DNA of 12,404 nucleotides. Source: JANRKG01 sp033763635. GTDB taxonomy: Bacteria; Cyanobacteriota; Cyanobacteriia; GCF-001939115. Positions 1 to 6,967 of this stretch are shown here, one piece after another. Every line of letters starts with the position of its first letter. Position 1 is the stretch's first letter. The notes under the pieces were generated by a model. It ran no database searches and was not told the origin of the DNA. It saw only the letters and a list, made by a program, of their open reading frames with translations. The position numbers were made by a program, and so were the translations under genes. Where the stretch lies: NCBI GenBank assembly GCA_033763635.1, contig JANRKG010000412.1:1-12404 (forward strand), read 5' to 3'.

Positions 1-947
1 GGTGTTGTTGCCAGTTGCCCACCGAGAGCGGCTCCTGGTCCTCCTGGCAGGGTTCCGCCCCCCGAACTGACCAGCCTGACCTGACCATTCTGGACAACAA
101 CACTAGAAGCACTCTCCACGCGACCATTTGTAAGTAGTTGAGGCAGGGCAGTCGGCCTTAGGGACGCTAAATTTCCACCTCCCTGTTGAGTTCCCAGGGG
201 AATATCCAACCCTAAAAGGCTGCCTGCCTGGGTAATCCGCACAAAATTTCCGCCAGAAACCTGTTCGAGTTGCACTGGCCCCCCTGGCAGCAGCCCCAGA
301 GGTGCTTCCATCCGGAGACCTCCGACCATTGGGAGCATCTGGCCTCCCCCCGGAGCATTGGCAGGATTCAGCCCCGTTGAAGCACCCGCAGGAGACAATC
401 CCGCCGGAATTCCCTGAGGTTGCAATCCACCCGCTCCCAGCGGTAAGGCATTGGGCAAAAGGGATGCTCCACCCCCCGATAGAATTGATTGGGTCGGCAC
501 TCCCATCGGGTTGGGCAATAAGGGAGCAGCTAAATTTCCTGGCAGGCGGAACAACTGATTCAAAAGGGACGGATCGATCCCCAACTGCTGTTGAATCAAA
601 GTCTGAACCTGGGCGGGAGGAATGCTGGGAAGTTGGGTCGGACTGAGCAACATTCCCCCCGAATCGGGAGGAGGAGGAAGCAAGGGAAGTTGGGTCGGAC
701 TGAGCAATGTCCCCCCTGAATCGGGAGGAGGAGGAAGCAAGGGATTTGAAGTCATTCCGGGCAGTGACCCTCCCAATCGTGGATCGCCTGACGGTGGGGG
801 AGGAAGTTGGGCGATCGCCTGACTGATTTCAATCCCCTGAAGCAGTGCCAGCATCAGCACCCATCCCCATCCTTGAACCCTTTGTACTCCGATTGAAACC
901 TGTTGCCCAACCAAAATCCGCTCCCGCTTCATGGCTGTCTTTTCCAT
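1..947 (-). CDS. Secreted Pro/Gly-rich repeat protein, C-terminus cut off by the window edge
   Basis: Translating the minus strand by hand gives an open frame of 315 codons with no stop down to base 1, so the C-terminus lies outside the window. Near the N-terminus there is a basic stretch, then a hydrophobic segment at about residues 27-38, then AIA followed by QLPPPP. This fits a signal peptide cut after residue 46, so the protein is probably exported. The mature part is rich in Pro, Gly, Leu and Gln. Residues 70-88 and 89-107 form two tandem 19-residue repeats with core LLPPPPDSGG. From about residue 225 the chain becomes a Gly/Val-rich, beta-like sequence (GRVESASSVVVQNGQVRLV). That is reminiscent of beta-helical surface proteins, but I do not recognise a family. 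The start is uncertain: an ATG at 932 would give a shorter n-region, and the frame is also open to an ATG at 1019, just after the Uma2 stop. No clear ribosome binding site decides between them. Plus-strand ORFs over this region are shadows. Confidence 0.65.
   Translation of the reverse strand, partial: MEKTAMKRERILVGQQVSIGVQRVQGWGWVLMLALLQGIEISQAIAQLPPPPSGDPRLGGSLPGMTSNPLLPPPPDSGGTLLSPTQLPLLPPPPDSGGMLLSPTQLPSIPPAQVQTLIQQQLGIDPSLLNQLFRLPGNLAAPLLPNPMGVPTQSILSGGGASLLPNALPLGAGGLQPQGIPAGLSPAGASTGLNPANAPGGGQMLPMVGGLRMEAPLGLLPGGPVQLEQVSGGNFVRITQAGSLLGLDIPLGTQQGGGNLASLRPTALPQLLTNGRVESASSVVVQNGQVRLVSSGGGTLPGGPGAALGGQLATT
627..740 (-). repeat. Two tandem 57-bp copies encoding 19-residue repeats
   Basis: Bases 627-683 and 684-740 align without gaps and differ at 4 of 57 positions. 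On the minus strand each encodes LLPPPPDSGG(T/M)LLSPTQLP, inside the proline-rich part of the exported protein. The length is a multiple of three, so loss or gain of a copy would keep the frame. The high identity suggests recent duplication or ongoing slippage/recombination. Confidence 0.9.
811..818. other. HIP1 octamer GCGATCGC
   Basis: An exact HIP1 palindrome, highly over-represented in many cyanobacterial genomes. A second exact copy lies at 9204-9211, and the CGATCG core recurs many times across the window. It supports a cyanobacterial origin and is not a feature of any single gene. Confidence 0.9.
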
Positions 948-1021
948 AAGGTTGTTTTGAATGGGGCGGTTTTTCCAGACCCCCTTTAAGGATGCCCAGA
1001 AAATAATCCTGATCAGCATAA

Positions 1022-1594
1022 CTACGCAGGCCGTAGGAATTCTCCGACCCTGATTTCGCGATCGGGAAATGATAGGGGGGCGATCGTCAATCCTTCTGCC
1101 AGAATGGTTTCGCTTTGATAGCCATTGGTATCAGGCGATCGATAGACATGCAACTTTCGGGCATTGATATCCAACACCCAATACTCAAGAATCCCCGATC
1201 GCCCGTAAGCCAAGGCTTTGGGTCCACAATCATAAGCCAAAGTTGTGTCAGAGACCTCAATTAACCAAAACACTTCGGCAGGAGACGGATGGTGGTCCTC
1301 GTAATAGGATGGATTGGGTTGGACGATCGCCACATCAGGTTCGGGTTCTGAGTAATCATTTAATTGGATGGGGTCTTGAAACCGTAATAAAGCACGCTTT
1401 TCTAAACAATTGCTTAAAACATCCACCACTCGACTAACTGCTGCACTATGAGCCGTTCCCTTGGGTGCCATCTTGATCAGTTGCCCTTCTAATAATTCAA
1501 CATGCTCTCCTGGAGCCAAAATGCCTGATTCAATCATCTGATGGTAATCATGCACCGATAATTGATAGATTTCGATCGCTGTAGAAATCGTCAT
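1022..1594 (-). CDS. Uma2-family PD-(D/E)XK nuclease-like protein
   Basis: A 190-residue protein of the Uma2 (formerly DUF820) family, very abundant in cyanobacteria and built on a restriction-endonuclease fold. Visible family marks are ELLEG near residues 34-37, PEPDVAIV with D87, LIEV with E113, PKALAY with K126, and GILEYWVLD around 134-142. D87, E113 and K126 are the expected metal and catalytic residues, so the site looks intact. The frame extends back to a GTG at 1648, but the ATG at 1594 gives the usual family N-terminus and length, with GGGGA 8 bases upstream. It lies on the same strand as the exported repeat protein, 74 bp upstream of that gene's chosen start, and is divergent from tldD. 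Nuclease activity and biological role are not established for most members. Some are proposed to be linked to mobile elements or defence, but nothing here shows that. Confidence 0.88.
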   Translation of the reverse strand: MTISTAIEIYQLSVHDYHQMIESGILAPGEHVELLEGQLIKMAPKGTAHSAAVSRVVDVLSNCLEKRALLRFQDPIQLNDYSEPEPDVAIVQPNPSYYEDHHPSPAEVFWLIEVSDTTLAYDCGPKALAYGRSGILEYWVLDINARKLHVYRSPDTNGYQSETILAEGLTIAPLSFPDREIRVGEFLRPA

Positions 1595-1728
1595 AGAATC
1601 TGGTCCCCACCATTCATCCTTTGAGCTTAAACGATCGTCCTCCCACACGCACTACTGCCCCTTTCAGGCTCGAACGATCCCCCTTGCCCCTGAGCTTCAC
1701 GCTTAAAACCCAGCCTCCGATCCCAGTT

Positions 1729-1737
1729 TGTTACACT
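1729..1737 (+). promoter_or_regulatory. Possible extended -10 promoter for tldD-tldE
   Basis: TGTTACACT reads as an extended -10 element (TG, one base, TACACT), about 38 bp before the tldD ATG in the 180-bp divergent gap with the Uma2 gene. I see no good -35 at normal spacing, which extended -10 promoters can tolerate. A clear AAGGA lies 8 bases before the ATG at 1775. The promoter is inferred from sequence only. Confidence 0.35.
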
Positions 1738-1774
1738 AGGAAACACTGGGACTTACTCATTAAGGACGCTCTCA

Positions 1775-3259
1775 ATGACCCTTTCTCTCCATCCAAGCAC
1801 CCTCCTGCTTTCGAGCGAATTACCCACCCTGCGCTACCAACCAACGCCCGATCGCTTTGATGAAACCTGGGAAGCGCCCCTCTCCACCTTGCTGGGGTTG
1901 GGACGGGCCGCAGGGGCTGACTTTGTGGAATTTTTTCTGGAGCGGGTCAACTACATCAGTTGCATGGCAGAAGAAGATGCCATCACCAGCATTTCACCGC
2001 GCCTCTCTACGGGGGCTGGGGTTAGAGTGTTCCGGGGCAAAGCCGACTGCTATGTCAGCACCAATGACCTCTCCTTTGCAGGGTTGAAAGCGGCCCTTGA
2101 AAAAGCACTCTCCATTCTTGGCTTGCAACTGCCCGCCCCCCAATCCTATGTGCCCCAGATTAATCTTGAACTGTTGCGAGATTATGCCGTTAAGAAAGGA
2201 AAGGATACCTGGCTCTCTGCCTGTAGCTCGATGCGGGAGATGGGGGATGTGTTGCTAGCAGCCAATGCCAAGCTGAACCAGAAGGCGCACCACATTCAAT
2301 CCCGCAGAGCCGTCTACTTCCGGGACTGGCAAGAAGTGCTGGTCGCTGGCAGTGATGGCACCTTTGCGCGGGATATTCGCCTGACCCAATCCGTCGGCTA
2401 TAGTCTCCTCTGTTCCGATGGCAGCAATCGCGCCTCTACCTCCAAGCGAGTCGGAGACACCAGCAATCCGGCCTTTCTGCGCCAGTGGCAATCCGAGGCC
2501 GACGCGGAAGAAGTGGCAGAAGCCGCCGGGAAGATGCTCTATGCCGACTATGTAGAGTCTGGTAGCTATCCGGTCATTATGGCAAACCAGTTTGGGGGCG
2601 TGATCTTCCACGAAGCCTGTGGGCACCTGTTGGAAACCACCCAGATCGAGCGCAAAACCACTCCCTTTATCGACAAGAAGGGCCAGAAAATCGCTCATGA
2701 AAGCCTGACGGCCTGGGATGAAGGGCTGACCGAGGATGCCTTTGGGTCGGTGGATATGGATGATGAAGGCATGCCCACCCAGCGCACCCTGCTGATCGAA
2801 AATGGCATTCTGAAAAACTTCCTCGCCGATCGCGCCGGATCACTCAAGACAGGCCACCCCCGAACCGGAAGTGGTCGCCGCCAGAGTTATGCCTACGCCG
2901 CTGCCTCCCGCATGCGGAACACCTACATCGCCCCCGGTCCCCACTCCCTGGAGGATCTCTTTAATTCAGTGGACAAAGGGATTTACTGCAAACGGATGGG
3001 GGGTGGGAGCGTCGGAGCAACGGGCCAATTTAACTTCGCAGTGGAAGAAGCCTACTTAATTGAGAACGGTAAGATTACCAAACCCTTGAAGGGAGCCACC
3101 CTGATTGGCGATGCCCAGGAAATCATGAATAAGATTTCCATGTGTTCCAATGATCTGGGTCTTGCCGCTGGATTCTGTGGGTCCGTCAGTGGCAGTGTTT
3201 ATGTCACGGTGGGTCAACCCCATCTGAAAGTAGACGGCATCACCGTCGGCGGTCGATAA
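1775..3259 (+). CDS. tldD: TldD metalloprotease subunit
   Basis: The catalytic subunit of the TldD/TldE heterodimeric zinc protease. In E. coli this complex degrades unfolded peptides, trims the microcin B17 leader and affects CcdA stability; its cyanobacterial substrates are unknown. The 494-residue product carries the HExxxH zinc motif HEACGH at residues 279-284, with E280 as catalytic base. Near the C-terminus C468 sits in GFCGSVSG, matching the fourth ligand region of E. coli TldD, and the chain ends in the typical VGQP and DGITVGGR. Other family marks are GGVIFHEACGHLLE and the Gly-rich RMGGGSVGATGQFNF near 407-421. The start is ATG with AAGGA 8 bases upstream. The protein is cytoplasmic, with no signal peptide. 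tldE follows after 63 bp on the same strand, so the two subunits are probably co-expressed. No broken or missing key residue is seen. Confidence 0.96.
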   Translation: MTLSLHPSTLLLSSELPTLRYQPTPDRFDETWEAPLSTLLGLGRAAGADFVEFFLERVNYISCMAEEDAITSISPRLSTGAGVRVFRGKADCYVSTNDLSFAGLKAALEKALSILGLQLPAPQSYVPQINLELLRDYAVKKGKDTWLSACSSMREMGDVLLAANAKLNQKAHHIQSRRAVYFRDWQEVLVAGSDGTFARDIRLTQSVGYSLLCSDGSNRASTSKRVGDTSNPAFLRQWQSEADAEEVAEAAGKMLYADYVESGSYPVIMANQFGGVIFHEACGHLLETTQIERKTTPFIDKKGQKIAHESLTAWDEGLTEDAFGSVDMDDEGMPTQRTLLIENGILKNFLADRAGSLKTGHPRTGSGRRQSYAYAAASRMRNTYIAPGPHSLEDLFNSVDKGIYCKRMGGGSVGATGQFNFAVEEAYLIENGKITKPLKGATLIGDAQEIMNKISMCSNDLGLAAGFCGSVSGSVYVTVGQPHLKVDGITVGGR

Positions 3260-3263
3260 CACC

Positions 3264-3289
3264 AGGGCACGATCGCCCTCCCATTTTTA
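3264..3289 (+). other. Small hairpin plus T-run between tldD and tldE
   Basis: AGGGC and GCCCT pair around a six-base loop, then CCCA leads into TTTTT. This resembles a weak intrinsic attenuator that could lower tldE expression relative to tldD. The stem is only 5 bp and the T-run is offset, so it may be chance. Confidence 0.2.
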
Positions 3290-3322
3290 TGTCCAATTCC
3301 CATGCAACCTTAGGAAACATCT

Positions 3323-4666
3323 GTGTCAGACATTCAAACCATCGCTGCCCAGGCCAAAGAATGCGCCACTGCTTTGGGCATCCATAAATTTGATATCTAT
3401 GGCTCATCAGTCGATGAAGTGAGCGTTCAAGTCGATCAGGGCGAACCCAATCAGGTTAAAGCCTCCAACCGGGCCAGCGTGATCGTCCGCGTCTGGAACG
3501 AAGATCAAAAAGTCGGAGTCACCAGCACCACCGACTTCGATCGCATCGGTCTGGAACTCGCCCTGAAAACGGCCTACGAAGCCAGTGCCTTTGGGGTCTC
3601 GGACTACATGCCCGACTTCAGCCCCGAAGCCACCGCCCCCGTCGCTTCCACCAGTGCCGCCAAAGTCCCCCCGGCCCCGGTGGGCACCCTGATCGATCAC
3701 TTGATTCAAGCCGAAAAAGAACTGTTGGCGGCCCATCCAGCAATTCAGGGCGTTCCCTATAATGGGTTGGCCCAACGGGATATCGATCGCTTTTACCTGA
3801 ATAGCGACGGGGCAGAACGGTACGAAGCCCAGTCGGTCGCATCGGTTTATCTGTACACCAAGGCTGAAGAAGAAGGAAAGAAACCCCGCAGTGCCGGAGC
3901 CTTTCGCATTCACCAGGGCTTTGACGGACTGGACATCCCCGGATGCTTGAAGGAAGCGGCAGAAAAAACCATCAGCCATCTGGATTATCAAAAAATTCCG
4001 ACCGGGAAGTATCCGGTCGTCTTTTCCCCAGAAGCATTTTTGAGCCTGATTAGTGCTTTCTCTAACCTCTTCAATGCTCAGAGCATCCTGGATAAGCAGA
4101 GCCTTTCGACCCCAGACTCTTTAGGGCAGACGATCGCCTCTCCCCTGCTTTCCCTTTACGATGATGCACTTCATCCCGCGAACATCGCCCCCGAAGCCTT
4201 CGACGGAGAAGGAACTCCTACCCGCCGCATCGCCTTGATCGACCAGGGGGTACTCACGGGACTGCTCCATAGTTCCGGCACTGCACGGCGTTTCAATACC
4301 TCCCCGACAGGGCACGCCAGCATTGGCGCGAAGGTTTCCGTTGGTCCCCATTTCTACCATGTGTTCTCTGAGGCGGCTCCAGGCCAGGAGTATCGCCTGG
4401 AAGACGCAGAGGGGGTGATCCTGATTGACGAACTGCATGCCCTCCATGCGGGAGTTAAGGCGTTGCAGGGTTCTTTCTCCCTGCCTTTTGATGGCTGGTT
4501 ACTGGAAAAAGGCGGGAAACGCACCAGTATTGAATCTGCCACCGTTGCCGGAGACTTTCTGCAACTCCTTCAGTCCATTCTCTACCTGGAAAAAGAGGCA
4601 GAATTGACTCCCTCCGGGGTTTGTCCTCGTGTGTGGGTCAGCGAGTTATCGATTACTGGGGAATAG
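3323..4666 (+). CDS. tldE: TldE (PmbA) subunit of the TldD/TldE protease
   Basis: A 447-residue partner of TldD. In the known heterodimer TldE lacks the metal site and helps form the closed proteolytic chamber. As expected there is no HExxxH here: the matching segment at about residues 228-250 reads TGKYPVVFSPEAF and continues without His-Glu. The shared fold is clear from FDGEGTPTRR at 293-302, the following LIDQGVLTGLLHSSGTARR, and the C-terminal SIESATVAGDF. The start is GTG at 3323, with AGGAAA placed 7 bases upstream. Residues 100-120 form a Pro/Ala-rich linker (ATAPVASTSAAKVPPAPV). It forms an apparent operon with tldD and ends just before a strong stem-loop facing the convergent pentapeptide gene. 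Large antisense ORFs across it (for example 3407-3991) are shadows. Confidence 0.95.
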   Translation: MSDIQTIAAQAKECATALGIHKFDIYGSSVDEVSVQVDQGEPNQVKASNRASVIVRVWNEDQKVGVTSTTDFDRIGLELALKTAYEASAFGVSDYMPDFSPEATAPVASTSAAKVPPAPVGTLIDHLIQAEKELLAAHPAIQGVPYNGLAQRDIDRFYLNSDGAERYEAQSVASVYLYTKAEEEGKKPRSAGAFRIHQGFDGLDIPGCLKEAAEKTISHLDYQKIPTGKYPVVFSPEAFLSLISAFSNLFNAQSILDKQSLSTPDSLGQTIASPLLSLYDDALHPANIAPEAFDGEGTPTRRIALIDQGVLTGLLHSSGTARRFNTSPTGHASIGAKVSVGPHFYHVFSEAAPGQEYRLEDAEGVILIDELHALHAGVKALQGSFSLPFDGWLLEKGGKRTSIESATVAGDFLQLLQSILYLEKEAELTPSGVCPRVWVSELSITGE

Positions 4667-4679
4667 GAAGCGATCGGGT

Positions 4680-4729
4680 TTCGGCTTCGCTCACTCCTCA
4701 TCCATCAGGGAGGGTTGAGCGAAGCCGAA
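4680..4729. repeat. 14-bp perfect inverted repeat (stem-loop) between convergent genes
   Basis: The arms TTCGGCTTCGCTCA (4680-4693) and TGAGCGAAGCCGAA (4716-4729) are exact reverse complements. Outer G-C and wobble pairs could extend the stem to about 4676-4733, and CTCC/GGAG may extend it inward with a bulge. It lies 14 bp past the tldE stop and 28 bp from the end of the convergent pentapeptide gene, a position suited to a bidirectional transcription stop or RNA-stabilising hairpin. No T-run follows on either strand, so it is not a standard intrinsic terminator. From memory, the GAGCGAAGYCGAAG-type arm resembles dispersed palindromic repeats common in cyanobacteria and some other bacteria. 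Confidence 0.8.
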
Positions 4730-4756
4730 GCCTGGAAAGGCATCATCTTGATCGGT

Positions 4757-5281
4757 TCAAGAGACCGACATTAACGAATTTCCAGTCCCCTCAGGGACAT
4801 TTCGAGTGAGGGCTAATTGTTGGAGATACTCCAGGGAGCCGTAGATCGTACCATCCGGCATGATGGCTCCGGTCAACTTAGCATCCGTGAAGTTGGCATC
4901 GGTCAGGTTGCTCCCCTGGAGATTCGCCCCACTGAGATCTGCCCGGTTAAAGTCTACCCCACTGAGATCACACGCTTGAAAGTTCGCCCGTGCCAGATTC
5001 GCCCATCGCATACTGGCCCCTTTGAAATTCGCCTCCGTCAAGTTCGAGCCGCTTAAGGCAATTCCATTGAGGGTCGCCCCACTAAAATTCGCCCGCTTTA
5101 AGTTAGACCGAATAAACCGTGCCCGTGTCAGGTCCAGCTTACTGAAATCAATTTCGCTCAAATCCACCCCTGTCATTTCGATGCGCGACAGGCTGGGTTG
5201 TTTAGTAGGATTCGATCGCCGCCAGCGATTCCAGACATTTGTACCTTGATTAAGCAAATCCACAAAATTTTCGACATCCAT
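4757..5281 (-). CDS. Pentapeptide-repeat protein with 22 uninterrupted repeats
   Basis: A 174-residue protein made mostly of A(D/N)LxX pentapeptides. Residues 34-143 hold 22 consecutive repeats in one register, for example ADLSG, ANLQG, SNLTD and ANFTD. Such repeats fold into a right-handed quadrilateral beta-helix of four repeats per turn, here about five and a half turns. A short N-terminal region containing Trp and Arg and a C-terminal tail starting PDGTIYG flank it. There is no signal peptide or membrane segment, so it is probably cytosolic. The family is large in cyanobacteria and mostly of unknown role. A DNA-mimic gyrase-protecting role is known for Qnr/MfpA members but cannot be claimed here. 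The ATG at 5281 is chosen because GGAGG stands 8 bases before it; an in-frame TTG at 5302 lacks that. Plus-strand ORFs here are artefacts of the repeat. Confidence 0.93.
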   Translation of the reverse strand: MDVENFVDLLNQGTNVWNRWRRSNPTKQPSLSRIEMTGVDLSEIDFSKLDLTRARFIRSNLKRANFSGATLNGIALSGSNLTEANFKGASMRWANLARANFQACDLSGVDFNRADLSGANLQGSNLTDANFTDAKLTGAIMPDGTIYGSLEYLQQLALTRNVPEGTGNSLMSVS

Positions 5282-5331
5282 CAAACTACCCTCCGCACAC
5301 AAATCAAAGCCAATTCATCTTTCTTTAGAAG

Positions 5332-5341
5332 GACAATTGTC
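5332..5341. promoter_or_regulatory. 10-bp palindrome in the divergent promoter region
   Basis: GACAATTGTC is a perfect palindrome in the 184-bp gap between the divergent pentapeptide and hydrolase genes. It could be a dimeric regulator site, but a 10-bp palindrome can arise by chance. The rest of the gap is AT-rich, with nothing else clear apart from the possible hydrolase promoter. Confidence 0.2.
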
Positions 5342-5422
5342 TGCTCCCCTAATTGCTCCACATGATAGTCACTAAAAACACTTTTGCGCTACGGATTTAT
5401 TAATTTATGTTGATGACGGCCC

Positions 5423-5451
5423 TTGATCGGCCTAACAGGTTACTTTAAATT
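5423..5451 (+). promoter_or_regulatory. Possible sigma70-type promoter for the hydrolase
   Basis: TTGATC and TAAATT are 17 bp apart, each matching four of six consensus bases. Transcription would start near 5458. That leaves almost no leader before the ATG at 5466 but a reasonable one before the ATG at 5502, so if real it favours the shorter protein. Confidence 0.3.
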
Positions 5452-5465
5452 CCAGAAGATAGGAG

Positions 5466-6386
5466 ATGCCGTGTCTCCCAAACCTATCTCCCGCTGTCCC
5501 TATGCTTCGATTCCATCCCCCTGGCTTTATCGATCGCACCCTGGAAACGTCTCTGGGCCAACTTGTCTACTACACCACCGAGCAGCCAGCCCCGTCCCCT
5601 TCCCCGGCGATGGTCTTTTTGCATAGCCTGGGGGGAGGTTCCTCGGCCTATGAGTGGTCCCGGGTGTATCCTGCCTTTGCCGCGGAATATCCTATCTTTG
5701 CACCAGACTTAATTGGGTGGGGCGCGTCGGCCCATCCAGTTCGGGAGTATCAAGTTGAGGATTACCTGACCCTCATGCAGGAGTTTCTCCAACAAGTAAC
5801 ATCCGTTCCCGCGATCGTCTGGGCCTCCTCCCTGACGGCAGGGTTAGTGATCCGGTTGGCGATCCAGCGGCCTGACCTGTTCCAAACCCTCATCCTGGTC
5901 AGTCCTTCCGGGTATGGGGATTTTGGGAGTGATTACCGTCGAGGATTGTCTGCCCAACTGGCCGGAATTCCGGGAGTCGATCGCCTGTTATATGCAGTGG
6001 GAGCCAATAACGAATTGGCAATTCGCAACTTCCTGCAACAATTTTTGTTTGCCCAACCCGATCGCATCAGTGACGAACTGGTTGCCGCCTACCTCGCCTC
6101 GGCCCAACAGCCCAACGCCGAATACGCAGCCCTCGCCTCCCTGAAAGGAAATCTGTGCTTTGACCTGGCCCTTTATATGGGCCAACTGCAAGTTCCTACC
6201 GTCCTGCTGTGGGGCGAACGGGCCTGGTTCAGCCGTCCAGAAACAGGGGAACGACTGGCAAGTTTGAATCCTAAAGTTGTGAAAGCTTTTTTGAAAATTC
6301 CCGATGCGGGGGTGCTGGCTCATTTAGAAGTTCCGGCGATCGTCATTGGCCTGATCCGGGGTCAACTCAGCCAGCCTGGTGCTTGA
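5466..6386 (+). CDS. Alpha/beta-fold hydrolase
   Basis: A 306-residue alpha/beta hydrolase. FLHSLGGG at residues 51-58 is the oxyanion-hole segment after strand beta3, and APDLIGWGAS at 79-88 is the usual beta4 turn. The nucleophile elbow reads A120-S-S-L-T124, so S122 is the likely nucleophile, but the canonical G-x-S-x-G glycines are replaced by Ala and Thr. The catalytic His is probably H286 in GVLAHLEVP. The acid is unclear: WGERAW at 249-254 lacks the common Asp and E251 may serve. The substrate is unknown; such cyanobacterial proteins are often labelled lipase, esterase or haloalkane dehalogenase-like without proof. The start is doubtful. AGGAG touches the ATG at 5466, too close for normal use, and the ATG at 5502 (MLRFHPPGF) also fits. 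The 3' end overlaps the convergent acetyltransferase gene by 20 bp. Confidence 0.9.
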   Translation: MPCLPNLSPAVPMLRFHPPGFIDRTLETSLGQLVYYTTEQPAPSPSPAMVFLHSLGGGSSAYEWSRVYPAFAAEYPIFAPDLIGWGASAHPVREYQVEDYLTLMQEFLQQVTSVPAIVWASSLTAGLVIRLAIQRPDLFQTLILVSPSGYGDFGSDYRRGLSAQLAGIPGVDRLLYAVGANNELAIRNFLQQFLFAQPDRISDELVAAYLASAQQPNAEYAALASLKGNLCFDLALYMGQLQVPTVLLWGERAWFSRPETGERLASLNPKVVKAFLKIPDAGVLAHLEVPAIVIGLIRGQLSQPGA

Positions 6387-6870
6387 CGCGGTAGCCCATA
6401 ATCACCAGATCTCGCTGCACCCCGTTAAACTCAGCGACCCCCGGCAGTAAGCCCCAGCGATCGAATCCAAAGGTTTCAAACAACCGCAAACTCGGTTCAT
6501 TGTGCCCAAAGATAAAGCCCAACAGGGTCGTCAACCCCAGAGCGGGAGCCTTCTCGATCGCCTGATATAGGAGCATCCGTCCGATCCCCTGACGACGGTA
6601 TGCATTTGCAATATAGAGGCTGAGTTCCGCTGTCGCGTGGTACGCAGGTCTCCCATAGAAAGGCTGAAACCCCAACCATCCGGCGATCGTATCCCCGTCT
6701 TCTGCAACCCAGAGGGGATACCGATCCGCAGAATGTTGATAAAACCAGGGCACCCGACTGACGACAGAAATGGGTTCCGTATCGCCCGTTACCATACGAC
6801 TCGCAACCGTAGAATTATAAATTTCGACGATCGCCGCCAGATCCGCTTCCACTGCATCCCGAACCTTCAT
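6367..6870 (-). CDS. GNAT N-acetyltransferase, Pat/YncA-like
   Basis: A 167-residue single-domain acetyl-CoA-dependent N-acetyltransferase. The N-terminal VRDAVEADLAAIVEIYN, the central GFQPFYGRPAYHATAELSLY (residues 67-86) and the motif A loop RRQGIG (92-97) match the phosphinothricin / methionine sulfoximine acetyltransferase group (Pat, MddA/YncA). FGHNEPSLRLFETFGF at 121-136 is the usual motif B region. By family it may acetylate small amino-acid analogues such as methionine sulfone or phosphinothricin-like compounds, but the substrate cannot be read from sequence. The ATG at 6870 has AAGAAG a few bases upstream. The gene is 97 bp downstream of the hybrid kinase on the same strand and could be its last operon member. 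Its 3' end overlaps the convergent hydrolase. Confidence 0.93.
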   Translation of the reverse strand: MKVRDAVEADLAAIVEIYNSTVASRMVTGDTEPISVVSRVPWFYQHSADRYPLWVAEDGDTIAGWLGFQPFYGRPAYHATAELSLYIANAYRRQGIGRMLLYQAIEKAPALGLTTLLGFIFGHNEPSLRLFETFGFDRWGLLPGVAEFNGVQRDLVIMGYRVKHQAG

Positions 6871-6905
6871 CTATCTTCTTTAACCCATTCGCTCATTATT
6901 AGTAC

Positions 6906-6946
6906 GGTAATCGGTAATGGGGGATGGGGAATGGATAATGGGTAAC
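6906..6946. repeat. Degenerate G-rich short tandem repeat
   Basis: The plus strand reads as near repeats of GGTAATGG / GGGGAATGG. It contains G-runs at 6919-6923, 6926-6929, 6933-6934 and 6940-6942. It fills most of the 97-bp gap between the hybrid kinase and GNAT genes. Similar GGGGAATGGG-type tracts are frequent in cyanobacterial intergenic DNA. No function can be assigned. Confidence 0.6.
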
Positions 6947-6967
6947 AGACGGATGGGACAGGATTCC

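Noticed and set aside
302..822. Plus-strand ORFs of 114 and 66 aa
   Set aside because: They are antisense to a longer minus-strand frame with a signal peptide and protein-level repeats; their composition follows from that frame.
2255..2698. 147-aa minus-strand ORF inside tldD
   Set aside because: Antisense to the HExxxH region of a clearly conserved gene, with no recognisable domain.
3407..3991. 194-aa minus-strand ORF inside tldE
   Set aside because: Gly/Asp-rich shadow of a well-conserved coding frame, with no family features.
4817..5249. Two repetitive plus-strand ORFs over the pentapeptide gene
   Set aside because: Their periodic sequence is the mirror of the 15-bp periodicity in the minus-strand repeats; the minus frame has the start and GGAGG site.
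4751..5302. Repeat array considered as CRISPR-like
   Set aside because: The 15-bp periodicity encodes pentapeptides; there are no identical direct repeats separated by unique spacers.
5423..5626. 67-aa plus ORF, including an internal GTG at 5471 after AGGAG
   Set aside because: It overlaps the hydrolase in another frame, ends early and shows no domain; the AGGAG is noted only because it complicates the hydrolase start.
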